This document shows positions 55,971 through 63,879 of a stretch of 64,000 bases of DNA, in pieces. The position numbers and the translations under genes are program-made. The notes below the pieces were generated by a model, which did not search any database, was not told the DNA's origin, and was given only the letters and a program-made list of their open reading frames with translations. The DNA lies in assembly GCA_015233015.1 (NCBI GenBank), contig JADFYO010000008.1, forward strand, positions 27,175 through 91,174, given 5' to 3'. The DNA comes from Nitrospirota bacterium. Lineage in GTDB: Bacteria > Nitrospirota > Thermodesulfovibrionia > Thermodesulfovibrionales > Magnetobacteriaceae. The first letter of the stretch is position 1, and the number at the start of each line of letters is the position of its first letter.

Positions 55971-57235
55971 TCCCCCCTCACACTTGGCGCCGTCAACGCC
56001 TCAATACGCGCCGCGGCCTTTTCTCTGGCGGCATATTGGCTCCAGTACTCAAGTTCATAGTCGAGGAGCGATTTTAATCTGGTAACAACATTAAGGGCGT
56101 CAACCCTGCCATTTATATAGCTTGAGACAGCAAGTTCATAGTCCTGCCATGTTCGCGGGATTAATGCGTCCTTATAGAGACCCATCAGTTTTTCAGACGA
56201 TTGTATCATAGTATAATTTTCCCGAACTGATGCGGCGCGCATCGCCTTAGCATTATCAAGTTCATGCTCGGCCTCAGCTGCCATAGAGGCGGCCTCGGCA
56301 ACGGCCATCGATTGCTTTTTTTTATAAAATATAGGGATTGGGAATGAGGCGGTCAGGCTCCACATGTCCTTAAAATCGCCGCTCCTCTTAAAATATCCCG
56401 CGCTGAGAGACACGTCCGGGTAAAAATCCTTTTTTGCCGACTCAATCTTTATCTTTGCCTGTGAAATAAGCTCCTCTTTGGCCCTAATCGCTGGGGCAGC
56501 CTCGTACGCCCGCCTGATTGTCCCCTCAAGTGTCATAGTGAATGGCGCCTTAGGGCGGACAACCGGCCTTCCCAGCGGGGAGTTCACGTCGCGCCCAAGT
56601 GTGGTGTTCAAATCACCCGAAATGGACTGAATCTTTTGCCTTTCCATCTCTTCTTTTTCCATAAGCATGTACTTTTCCTTCTGCGCCATGAGGACATCCT
56701 CCTGCTGGCCTATACCGGAGGAGTAACGGGCAATGGAGGCGTCGGTAAAAGAGTCAAACAAGGCGGCGCGCTCTGCAATTATCTCTATAGTCTTATACGA
56801 AAGCAGGAGGTCAAAGTATAGCTCCTTCACGCGGGCGACTGTTTTCAGGCGAACATCCTCACTCGCCAATTTCAGGGAATCGGTCTCTTTAGCAGCGGCC
56901 TGTTCTTTGAGGGCAAGTTTGCCGGGGAACGAGAATGTCTGTGCAAGACCCAACATAAACTGTGCCCCCTGTTCTTCGCCCAACGTAAAGCGCTGAAATC
57001 CTTCGTTTTGATAACCGACAGAGATCATGGGGTCAGGGGGGCTTGCGGCCTGAGATATTCTAAACGCCGACGTGTCAGCCTTCGTCTCGGCGGCGATGAT
57101 TTCGTGATTTCCCGATAGAACCTCCACGATTAACTTGTCGAGGTCTAAAAAATCCTCAGCCGCGGCTTTGTTCAGCCCAACGGCCGAGACAAAGAGCAGC
57201 CCCAGAAGCAATATTGAAGCGGCTTTATTTCGCAT
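55967..57235 (-). CDS. cusC: TolC-family outer-membrane factor (CusC type)
   Basis: Outer-membrane channel of the tripartite pump. Two OEP domains of long helices are visible (ITETK-type ETKADTSAFRISQAASPPDPMISVGYQNEG; then SAKKDFYPDVSLSAGYFKRSGD). ATG 57235 gives a clean signal peptide (AASILLLGLLFVSAVGLNKAAAED) and 422 residues; the track ORF adds 12 upstream residues. It overlaps the end of the YtkA-like gene by 11 bases, so the genes are coupled. Confidence 0.88.
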   Translation of the reverse strand: MRNKAASILLLGLLFVSAVGLNKAAAEDFLDLDKLIVEVLSGNHEIIAAETKADTSAFRISQAASPPDPMISVGYQNEGFQRFTLGEEQGAQFMLGLAQTFSFPGKLALKEQAAAKETDSLKLASEDVRLKTVARVKELYFDLLLSYKTIEIIAERAALFDSFTDASIARYSSGIGQQEDVLMAQKEKYMLMEKEEMERQKIQSISGDLNTTLGRDVNSPLGRPVVRPKAPFTMTLEGTIRRAYEAAPAIRAKEELISQAKIKIESAKKDFYPDVSLSAGYFKRSGDFKDMWSLTASFPIPIFYKKKQSMAVAEAASMAAEAEHELDNAKAMRAASVRENYTMIQSSEKLMGLYKDALIPRTWQDYELAVSSYINGRVDALNVVTRLKSLLDYELEYWSQYAAREKAAARIEALTAPSVRGE

Positions 57236-57623
57236 CGACGGTGAATTTTGCCGACACGGTCTTTTTATCATGCGTAACCTTAACGTCGACGTTCCACGAA
57301 CCGGCCATCGACAGGTTCATTGTTGCGTTATAGACCTCACCGGTCTGCTTAACATCGGCCGAGTAGTTCATAGCGGGCATTCCCGGCATCGCGGGCATGG
57401 AGTAATCGAGCTTAACCTTCGCGTCGGTGACAAGTCTGCCATTAGCGTCTGTTACTTCGATTTGGACGGCGTTATCACCGGCAATGGGGCTTGCCTTGTC
57501 AAATTTAACCTGCACGGTATATTCCCCCGCCTTCTTCACCATCGTCAAGTCCTTTGCGTAAACCGCTGTAACCGTCAACGCCATCACGAATACTACTAAT
57601 AACAGAAACACCTTTTTTCTCAT
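57225..57623 (-). CDS. YtkA/FixH-like periplasmic protein
   Basis: A 132-residue secreted Ig-like protein. Signal peptide KVFLLLVVFVMALTVTAVYA; then a YtkA-like beta sandwich: GEYTVQVKFDKASPIAGDNAVQIEV, DAKVKLDYSMPAMPGMPAM (a Met-rich loop suited to copper) and MNLSMAGSWNVDVKVTHD. Such domains often accompany CusABC-type operons. Position in the operon supports a role as periplasmic metal binding or delivery protein (inference). Confidence 0.82.
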   Translation of the reverse strand: MRKKVFLLLVVFVMALTVTAVYAKDLTMVKKAGEYTVQVKFDKASPIAGDNAVQIEVTDANGRLVTDAKVKLDYSMPAMPGMPAMNYSADVKQTGEVYNATMNLSMAGSWNVDVKVTHDKKTVSAKFTVDAK

Positions 57624-57720
57624 ATCGTTCCTCCTGAAAATAATTGAACACGGTGCGGTGCACCAACCCCTTTATTTATAACAAGTTACCGTCAAAGAAG
57701 TAAAGAGATTTCCAGAGTCT

Positions 57721-57748
57721 GTCATTCCCGGCAAGGAGCGGGAATGAC
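57721..57748. repeat. REP-like hairpin
   Basis: GTCATTCCCG and CGGGAATGAC, a perfect 10-bp inverted repeat with an eight-base loop, in the gap between the GM-rich gene and the YtkA-like gene. The GTCATTCCCG motif is a form often dispersed in genomes. It may also attenuate transcription between the two genes. Confidence 0.7.
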
Positions 57749-57793
57749 AAAATTACAGTTGCAGCTTAGTATTACAGTCCCCTAAGGGAGAGA

Positions 57794-58072
57794 TTATGGA
57801 ACTATGTTACCCATGCCGTTGCTGCCCATTCCATTGCCCATGCCGTTACCCATGTTTCCACCGCCCATGCCGTGACCACCCATACTGTTGTTGTCCATGC
57901 CGTGGCCGCCCATGCCGTTGTTGCCCATGTTGCCGCCACCCATGTTTCCACCGCCCATGCCGTGACCACCAGTGCCGCTGCCGCCCATGCCGCCTCCCAT
58001 AAAGGCGTTACCATTAGCTGCCAACAATAACACAACCATCGACACTACAAGTAAAACTCCCATCTTCTTCAT
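57794..58072 (-). CDS. Secreted Met/Gly/His-rich protein
   Basis: A 92-residue protein with a signal peptide (MGVLLVVSMVVLLLAANGNA) followed by about 70 residues composed almost only of Gly, Met, Asn and His in MGGHGM, MGGGNMG and NGMG units. There is no known fold; Met and His spacing suits Cu(I)/Ag(I) binding in the periplasm. AGGAGGT precedes the ATG. It lies between the two-component genes and the efflux genes. The repetitive DNA (CATGCCGT/CCGCCCATG units) also yields an open frame on the opposite strand, which I reject. Metal buffering is inference. Confidence 0.82.
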   Translation of the reverse strand: MKKMGVLLVVSMVVLLLAANGNAFMGGGMGGSGTGGHGMGGGNMGGGNMGNNGMGGHGMDNNSMGGHGMGGGNMGNGMGNGMGSNGMGNIVP

Positions 58073-58166
58073 TGGCTTACCTCCTGATTTTTACTTATGT
58101 CTATTTATCTGTCTTGATTATATAATTAAATTGTGAAGAAATTATGAAGTCTGAACCAATTTCAGA

Positions 58167-59516
58167 TTAAACTCCCGAAGCGGCAGGAAACCTTACCGTA
58201 AATACGCTTCCCCTGGTCATTTCGCTTTTGACAGTGATAGTGCCGTTTAACGCGCTGACCAACTCTTTTGCTATGGAAAGTCCTATTCCCATGCCAGATG
58301 CCGCTCCTTTTTTATATAATCTGCCAAATATCAGCTCATGGTCTGCTGCCGCTATCCCGCATCCCGTGTCTTTTACTGAAATACTGAAGCCATCGCCGTC
58401 CTGTGTGCCAGAGATTTCAATTTCGCCCGATGACGTGAACTTAACGGCATTTGATATGAGATTAATTAGTATCGTGGATAGTTTTTCCCTGTCTGTCATC
58501 ACGACCATTGAGCCGGCAACATCGATATCGATAATAACACCCTTTTGGGCTGTGGGCAAAATAAACGGCTCGGTCAGCGACGATATAAACTCCCTCAAAT
58601 CTATTGCTTCATATTTACATTGTCTCAGCAAGTCCTCGTCAGCCTTTACCATATCTTCAATTCTCCTGACAAGTCCCGTAAGCCTGTCGATACCCTGATT
58701 GACGTTTTTTAGGGCGTCTGCGGGGCTTGCGACAACGCCGTCAATGACGGCCTCGACGTTTGCCTTCATTATGGTCAGCGGGGTTCTGAGTTCGTGGGTT
58801 ATGTTGGCCATCATGTGCTTTCTCAATAAATCCTCGCGCTCCAGGGCTGAGGCCATTTGATTAAACGATGAGGCAAGTGCGCCGACCTCGTCGTTTGAGC
58901 CGACGACACACCGGACATTTAAGTCACCTTTGGCAATTTTATCTGAGGCATCCTTCAGGCGTTTAATCGGATTTATCAGCAGCCTCGTAAATAAAAAGGC
59001 CAGCAACACCGACCCGCCACCGGCAACGGCAAGCGAGACGAGCATGAAATACGTCCCATGCTTTTTAAACAACTCCTCCTTTATCGAGGCATACACCTGG
59101 GCAGGGCGTATCTTTACCGTGCCAAACTTCACCCCCTCGGCGTTAAGCGGCATCAACACATACTGGCCTGTGGCATTGTCGTGTTCCAGCATATCCATCA
59201 TCCTGTGTTTCATCGCATGTGGGAGCATCTCATAGACCCGCTCGGAGTCCATGATTACACCCCCCTTCGGGTCAAGCACCTGAATGTCAAACCCCAGCAT
59301 GGTTGCCCAGTGAACTGCCTCAAACATGACGTTATCGTCCAGTCTGCCGTCTTTATAACTTTCCTCCAGTGATGCCACGACCCAATAGATATTCCTGTTT
59401 TGCATCGTCCCGGCATAGTCTGTGAAATCCTTGTACATAAGCCACTTAAAGATATAGCCGGAGATGAGTGCGGTAATAATTACCGCAACAAAGGCAAGAA
59501 AAATCTTATTTCTCAT
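58167..59516 (-). CDS. Sensor histidine kinase (CusS-like)
   Basis: Membrane sensor kinase of 449 residues: TM1 in the first 25 residues, a periplasmic sensing domain of about 135 residues, TM2, HAMP (INPIKRLKDASDKIAKGDLNVR), HisKA with phospho-acceptor His near 241 (ANITHELRTPLTIM), then the N box NLISNAVKFT, DTGCGIAAADHELIF and GMGIGLSIAKELV of the ATPase. ATG 59516 overlaps the response-regulator stop; the longer track start adds 11 residues. Adjacent efflux genes suggest Cu/Ag sensing. Confidence 0.9.
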   Translation of the reverse strand: MRNKIFLAFVAVIITALISGYIFKWLMYKDFTDYAGTMQNRNIYWVVASLEESYKDGRLDDNVMFEAVHWATMLGFDIQVLDPKGGVIMDSERVYEMLPHAMKHRMMDMLEHDNATGQYVLMPLNAEGVKFGTVKIRPAQVYASIKEELFKKHGTYFMLVSLAVAGGGSVLLAFLFTRLLINPIKRLKDASDKIAKGDLNVRCVVGSNDEVGALASSFNQMASALEREDLLRKHMMANITHELRTPLTIMKANVEAVIDGVVASPADALKNVNQGIDRLTGLVRRIEDMVKADEDLLRQCKYEAIDLREFISSLTEPFILPTAQKGVIIDIDVAGSMVVMTDREKLSTILINLISNAVKFTSSGEIEISGTQDGDGFSISVKDTGCGIAAADHELIFGRLYKKGAASGMGIGLSIAKELVSALNGTITVKSEMTRGSVFTVRFPAASGV

Positions 59517-60201
59517 CTGGAATACCAATGAAGACATAACCCACGCCATACACCGTTCTGATGAATTCAGGGCTTCCGGCGTCTTTTTCTATCTTACGGC
59601 GCAGGTTTTTAATGTGCGCATCGACTGTCCTATCAGTGCCGCTGAAATCATAACCCTGCACGATTGCGATTAGCTGCTCCCTGCTTAACGGCCTTTGGAT
59701 ATTGTTTACGAAGGCCAGAAGGAGTTTAAACTCTGTCGGTGTGAGCGTGAGCGGCCTTTGTTCTAATATGGCCTCATGTCTTAAAGTATCTATCAGCAGC
59801 CTTCCCTGATTAAAACTCAACGTACTGGAATTGCCGGTCAGTGTTTTGCGAAGCCGCGCCCTGACGCGCGCGACGAGTTCCTTTGGGCTGAATGGTTTTA
59901 CGATGTAGTCGTCCGCACCGGCGCTAAAGCCGTTGAGTTTATCGTGTTCACGGCTTTTTGCGGTCAGCATTATTACAGGCACATCGGAGCTGCCTCTTAT
60001 AATTCTGCAAATATCCTCGCCGTCCATATCGGGAAGCATGAGGTCAAGAATGACGAGATCAGGGCAATCCATTAGTTTTCTCAACCCGTCGTCGCCGGTC
60101 TGGGCGGTATCAACGGTAAATCCTTCTTTTTCTAAATACGCAGTTATAACGTCGGAGATCTTCTTCTCGTCCTCGATTATCAAAATCCTTGCAGTGTTCA
60201 C
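59506..60201 (-). CDS. OmpR-family response regulator (CusR-like)
   Basis: DNA-binding response regulator, 231 residues. Receiver domain with acidic pocket DE (IIEDEKK), phosphorylated Asp53 (VILDLMLPD) and Lys in YIVKPFSPKEL; C-terminal winged helix with TPTEFKLLLAFVNN and RTVDAHIKNLRRKIEKD. It starts at GTG 60201. First gene of the locus and presumably activates it; no specific operator could be identified. Confidence 0.92.
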   Translation of the reverse strand: MNTARILIIEDEKKISDVITAYLEKEGFTVDTAQTGDDGLRKLMDCPDLVILDLMLPDMDGEDICRIIRGSSDVPVIMLTAKSREHDKLNGFSAGADDYIVKPFSPKELVARVRARLRKTLTGNSSTLSFNQGRLLIDTLRHEAILEQRPLTLTPTEFKLLLAFVNNIQRPLSREQLIAIVQGYDFSGTDRTVDAHIKNLRRKIEKDAGSPEFIRTVYGVGYVFIGIPDEK

Positions 60202-60401
60202 CGCGATAATGTCTCCGTTTAAGCCTCCACAGCCGTCGCATTTTAGGATTCAGCCTGCCAATGGAGACCGTATATTATTTTATCATTAGCGCCGGGGGAA
60301 AGGCCACCGTTGCTCCATGATGTTGAGTTAAGAAGACCGTAAGTGCGGAATTTTTCCTTTGCCGTGTGTCCAAAGTTGTGCTCTATTCATACCTTGCATT
60401 T

Positions 60402-60791
60402 TTACTTCACCGGGAATTGCCTGGGCTGCCCTACGGCTTTTCCTACTGCCGCTCTCAGGTCGTCTGGTGTGAATGGTTTTTCGAGGAAATCAAACGCGCC
60501 ATTTTCCATTGCATACCTTGCCAGTTCCATCATGGCAAAGCCGGTCATCAGTATAACTTTTGTCTTGCCTGATTTGTTTAGGACATGCTCCAGTACCTCA
60601 ATCCCGTTTATGTCGTCCATTCGAATGTCCGTCACAACTACATCGAACTCCTTTTCATCTATTCGTTTCAGGGCATCTACCGGCAGCACGCACGTCTCGA
60701 CATTGAAGCCGTCCTTCGAAAGAGCCTGCCTCAACTGCTTACCTACAATAGGCTCGTCGTCAACTACGAGCACCTCATAACCATTTCTCAT
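60402..60791 (-). CDS. Single-domain response regulator
   Basis: A 129-residue receiver domain with no output domain: VLVVDDEP, Asp55 in VVVTDIRMDD, T in ILMTGFAM and Lys in FLEKPFTPDDL. It probably works by protein-protein interaction or as a phosphate sink. It follows the kinase-like gene on the same strand by 16 bases; a partner kinase is not evident. 60202-60401 holds no gene. Confidence 0.9.
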   Translation of the reverse strand: MRNGYEVLVVDDEPIVGKQLRQALSKDGFNVETCVLPVDALKRIDEKEFDVVVTDIRMDDINGIEVLEHVLNKSGKTKVILMTGFAMMELARYAMENGAFDFLEKPFTPDDLRAAVGKAVGQPRQFPVK

Positions 60792-60807
60792 TTATTCTCC
60801 ATTTCAG

Positions 60808-61554
60808 TTACCTGTATGTCCCCGCGTATTTTTGAAATATGTCTTCGGTTACGGTGACTTCCACGTTTACCACATCCCTTATGCTTTTTACCATATTGCC
60901 GATAGCGGCAGTGAGTTTTTGCCTTTTACGGTCTGCTGCCCTGACATGAATATACACGCTGCCACCTGATGCCCTGACATTTACATCATGGTCAACATCT
61001 ATAAGGGCGGCTTTTACCTTAGAGGAAAGGGCGATGTTTTTTACACAATTCATCGAGTAAGTCGTCGTGTGGTAGCGCGTGGACAAGGCATGGTCTGAGA
61101 TAATTTTCACAGCATCTTCCACAGATGTTTTCCCGGTATCAATTACCAGATCGCAGAGAGATTCCCCATTAATAACCTCATGTAGAGACATATAACCTAC
61201 TGATTTACCAGTGGTATTATCTCCTGGCCATAAGAACACCTTAAGCGCGTGGGACACACCCTGTATGAGTAGATGCCCGGCCGGCCCATAGTACACTACG
61301 TTGCCCCTGAGAAGGAACTTTGCAAGGGTTGACTGATAACAGGCAATAAGTTTTTGTCTCGTGGCAGAGGACATTCCCCAGAACTTAGGGGCGACTTCCA
61401 GGGCGCTGCGAATCTTCGCCTCAGGAACGCCGAAATCCTTTGACGCAGCAAGGAAAACCTCATCGCTATCAAAATAGCCGTAACAAAACTCGCGGCGTAC
61501 GCCGTCGGCGACTGTCTTGCCCATGCTGGCTTTGCTTATAGTTATAACCGCCAT
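60808..61554 (-). CDS. Degenerate cytidylate-kinase-like protein with BON-like tail
   Basis: Related to the cytidylate-kinase-like family (PF13189 type) found beside SulP and ion transporters. The P-loop position reads ISKASMGKTVADGV instead of a canonical SxxGSGG; GNVVYYGPAGHLLIQG keeps the core strand, but the arginine-rich lid and the R..R substrate segment normally before the DLVIDTG strand are missing. The last 75 residues (VKAALIDVDHDVNVRASGGSVYIHV...VNVEVTV) resemble a BON-type alpha/beta domain. It is likely a regulator without kinase activity (inference). Between sulP and a receiver gene. Confidence 0.7.
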   Translation of the reverse strand: MAVITISKASMGKTVADGVRREFCYGYFDSDEVFLAASKDFGVPEAKIRSALEVAPKFWGMSSATRQKLIACYQSTLAKFLLRGNVVYYGPAGHLLIQGVSHALKVFLWPGDNTTGKSVGYMSLHEVINGESLCDLVIDTGKTSVEDAVKIISDHALSTRYHTTTYSMNCVKNIALSSKVKAALIDVDHDVNVRASGGSVYIHVRAADRKRQKLTAAIGNMVKSIRDVVNVEVTVTEDIFQKYAGTYR

Positions 61555-61587
61555 TTTTTTTAAAACACCTCCGTATTAGATTTTCTA

Positions 61588-63483
61588 TCACATGCTTTCA
61601 TAAACTGGAATGCAATGGCCGATATGGGAATGGCCAAGATGTGAGACTGCCTCCCTTTCATTGTATATCTTCAGGCCGATGGACCTGTTTATGTCGCATT
61701 CCGAAAAAACATTAAACTGGCAATTAACACATTTTTTCATGTCGAGAACAGGAATGATGCCTTTAAGGGCCGTCTTCTTGTGGTCGAAGATATGGTCTAA
61801 ACCAATCATGTCAACAACGCCACTTATCAGCAGTATATTGAATACCTTAGGTTTGAAGCCGCTGAAATAAATATCGCCGCCATTTCTGCGGTATTCGTTT
61901 ATGATGTTTTTGAACGACTCACACCCCGCCGTATCGATATGGTTTATGTTGGAAACAGCTACGATGAGCTTGTTTTGGTCTGGATAATAGGTTTTCAAAC
62001 GGGAAATCTGCTCTTCCACGTAAAAAGTAGCCGCAAAGTACATGTCTCCTTCAATTGTGGCTATGCCGAGCTGAGGACACTGTGACAGATTTGGGTTCGT
62101 AACGAACTTGCGGCTGCCCGGCTCCGGCACTTTGGCAAGCACGGCAGGTTTGGCGGTTTTCTTGAGATATTGCCCTATTGAAAGCAGAGTTCCGATGTAG
62201 ATGGCAAACTCCAGTTCGAGAAAAAGTGCGGCGAGAAATGTGACTACCATAACGGAAGTATCTGCCCTCGATATCTTCATTATATCGCCGATGTGGTGAA
62301 AGTTTATCAGCTTATAGGCTACTACCAAAATGACTGCCGCCATGGATGGCATAGGTAAATATGCAACATAGGGGGCGACAAGTAATAAGATACCTGCAAG
62401 CAAGACGGCGGCAAAGATGGCAGCGGCAGCGGTCTTAGCTCCCGATTGGAAGTTTATGCCCGACCTTGTAAAAGACCCTGAACAGGCATAGGCCGAGAAA
62501 AACGACCCAATCACATTGGAAAGTCCCTGTCCTATGAACTCCTGGTTTCCGTCTATTCGCTGCCCGGAATGTAAGGCTATTGACCGTGCTATTGACACAG
62601 CTTCCATCAAACCGAGCATAGCGATAGCCAGCGCTGGTGTTGCGAGAAGTTGTATCGACGCCAGTGAAAAGTGAGGCAGCTTAAATGGGGGCAGGGAGGC
62701 GGGTAGAGCCCCCACAACGGCCACCCCGCTGTTGTTCCAGCCAAGCGATACCGTTAATAAGCTGCCTATAACCATGGCAATCAACATGCCAGGCCATCTT
62801 GGTTTTACCCTGTGTATAAATATGACGGAGGCGAGCGTTACCGCCGCTACGGCCAGAGAGCGGGGATTGTACTGGCCGATATTTGCTATGAGTTGCTGCA
62901 AACCCTCTACAAATCCCGGCTTGTTCTTGATAGTAAGGCCGAAAACGTGCTTTAGCTGACTTGCAGCAATGAGCAGTGCCGCTCCGGTAGTGAATCCGGT
63001 AACGACCGAATGAGAAACAAAATTAATCAATCCCCCAAATCTGGAAAGCCCAAGTGCAAACTGAAACATGCCAGTTATAAAGGTTAGAAGCATGGCAAGC
63101 TCTATGTAATGGCCTGAGCCAGGCTCAGCCAGGCCTACCAGCGTGCCGAAGATGACAATGGAAATAGCCGTTGTCGGTCCTGAAATAAGATGCCTTGACG
63201 AGCCAAACAGTGCCGCAATAATTGCGGGAATCATGGCTGAATAAAGGCCGTATTGCGGCGGCATGCCCGCTATCATAGCAAATGCCACGCCCTGAGGAAG
63301 CACCAAAACCGCGCCGGTCAAACCGGCAAAAAGGTCATTCTTCCATGTGTAACGTACTTCAGGCAGCCACTTCAAAAAAGGAAACAGCGGCATTAACCAA
63401 AGTTTATAATTTTCGCCCAAAGCAGATAAATCCGTATGGGAGGTGCCTCTTACAGCCGTGATAATCGATTCTCTTGCATTCAT
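61588..63483 (-). CDS. SulP family anion transporter with STAS domain
   Basis: Inner-membrane anion transporter or channel (sulphate, bicarbonate or other). N-terminal signature PLFPFLKWLPEVRYTWKNDLFAGLTGAVLVLPQGVAFAMIAGMPPQYGLYSAMIP; about 12-14 membrane segments to residue 440. A cytoplasmic STAS domain at about 465-580 (YFAATFYVEEQISRL, SNINHIDTAGCESFKNII). An additional C-terminal tail has a Cys/His-rich stretch (KKCVNCQFNVFSECD, GHSHIGHC), uncommon in the family and possibly metal- or redox-sensing. Same strand as the kinase-like and receiver genes, suggesting a regulated transport unit. Confidence 0.88.
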   Translation of the reverse strand: MNARESIITAVRGTSHTDLSALGENYKLWLMPLFPFLKWLPEVRYTWKNDLFAGLTGAVLVLPQGVAFAMIAGMPPQYGLYSAMIPAIIAALFGSSRHLISGPTTAISIVIFGTLVGLAEPGSGHYIELAMLLTFITGMFQFALGLSRFGGLINFVSHSVVTGFTTGAALLIAASQLKHVFGLTIKNKPGFVEGLQQLIANIGQYNPRSLAVAAVTLASVIFIHRVKPRWPGMLIAMVIGSLLTVSLGWNNSGVAVVGALPASLPPFKLPHFSLASIQLLATPALAIAMLGLMEAVSIARSIALHSGQRIDGNQEFIGQGLSNVIGSFFSAYACSGSFTRSGINFQSGAKTAAAAIFAAVLLAGILLLVAPYVAYLPMPSMAAVILVVAYKLINFHHIGDIMKISRADTSVMVVTFLAALFLELEFAIYIGTLLSIGQYLKKTAKPAVLAKVPEPGSRKFVTNPNLSQCPQLGIATIEGDMYFAATFYVEEQISRLKTYYPDQNKLIVAVSNINHIDTAGCESFKNIINEYRRNGGDIYFSGFKPKVFNILLISGVVDMIGLDHIFDHKKTALKGIIPVLDMKKCVNCQFNVFSECDINRSIGLKIYNEREAVSHLGHSHIGHCIPVYESM

Positions 63484-63643
63484 AGTAATAGTCCCCGCTC
63501 CCTAAAAAAATGTAATTAATACAACAAAGTTAAAATCTCCTTTACTATTAAACTTTATAGTATGTCTTTATGATATTAATTGGCTTCATCTTATATCAAC
63601 CGGTAATGATTTGAATTATCAGTGATATGTTTACCTATAAAGA

Positions 63644-63719
63644 CCTGTAATTTACCTACGATACCCTGCAATTTACGGATAATATACCTGCAAATTACTT
63701 ATTGTAATAGGCAAATTAC
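63644..63719 (+). repeat. Four phased 12-bp repeats
   Basis: CCTGTAATTTAC (63644), CCTGCAATTTAC (63665), CCTGCAAATTAC (63687) and TAGGCAAATTAC (63708), with spacings of 21, 22 and 21 bases, about two helical turns. It lies between sulP (minus) and the interrupted signalling gene (plus), so it could be an operator array for either. Other parts of 63484-63771 show nothing clear. Confidence 0.75.
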
Positions 63720-63771
63720 CTATTGAATTTATCTGTTAACATGGTTATAATCGTTATATGCGGGGAAGCCT

Positions 63772-63879
63772 GTGGATCATATATATTTAAGACATGACAT
63801 GGACGTAATCTACTTCTTTTATGGGCTTTCATTATTCATAATGGGCACTAGTATTCTGGCCCAGTACAAACTCAACTGA
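63772..63879 (+). pseudogene. Signalling gene truncated by IS3-family insertion
   Basis: GTG 63772 (after GGGGAAG) or ATG 63799 opens a frame whose MDVIYFFYGLSLFIMGTSILAQ is like the N-terminal membrane helix of GGDEF or histidine-kinase proteins. The frame ends after YKLN at TGA 63877-63879, which is the first codon of the inserted element, so the gene is interrupted. Confidence 0.6.

Noticed and set aside
57796-58002. Plus-strand Cys/Pro-rich ORF opposite the GM-rich gene
   Set aside because: Mirror translation of the CATGCCGCC-type repeats; the opposite strand has a signal peptide and a strong ribosome site.
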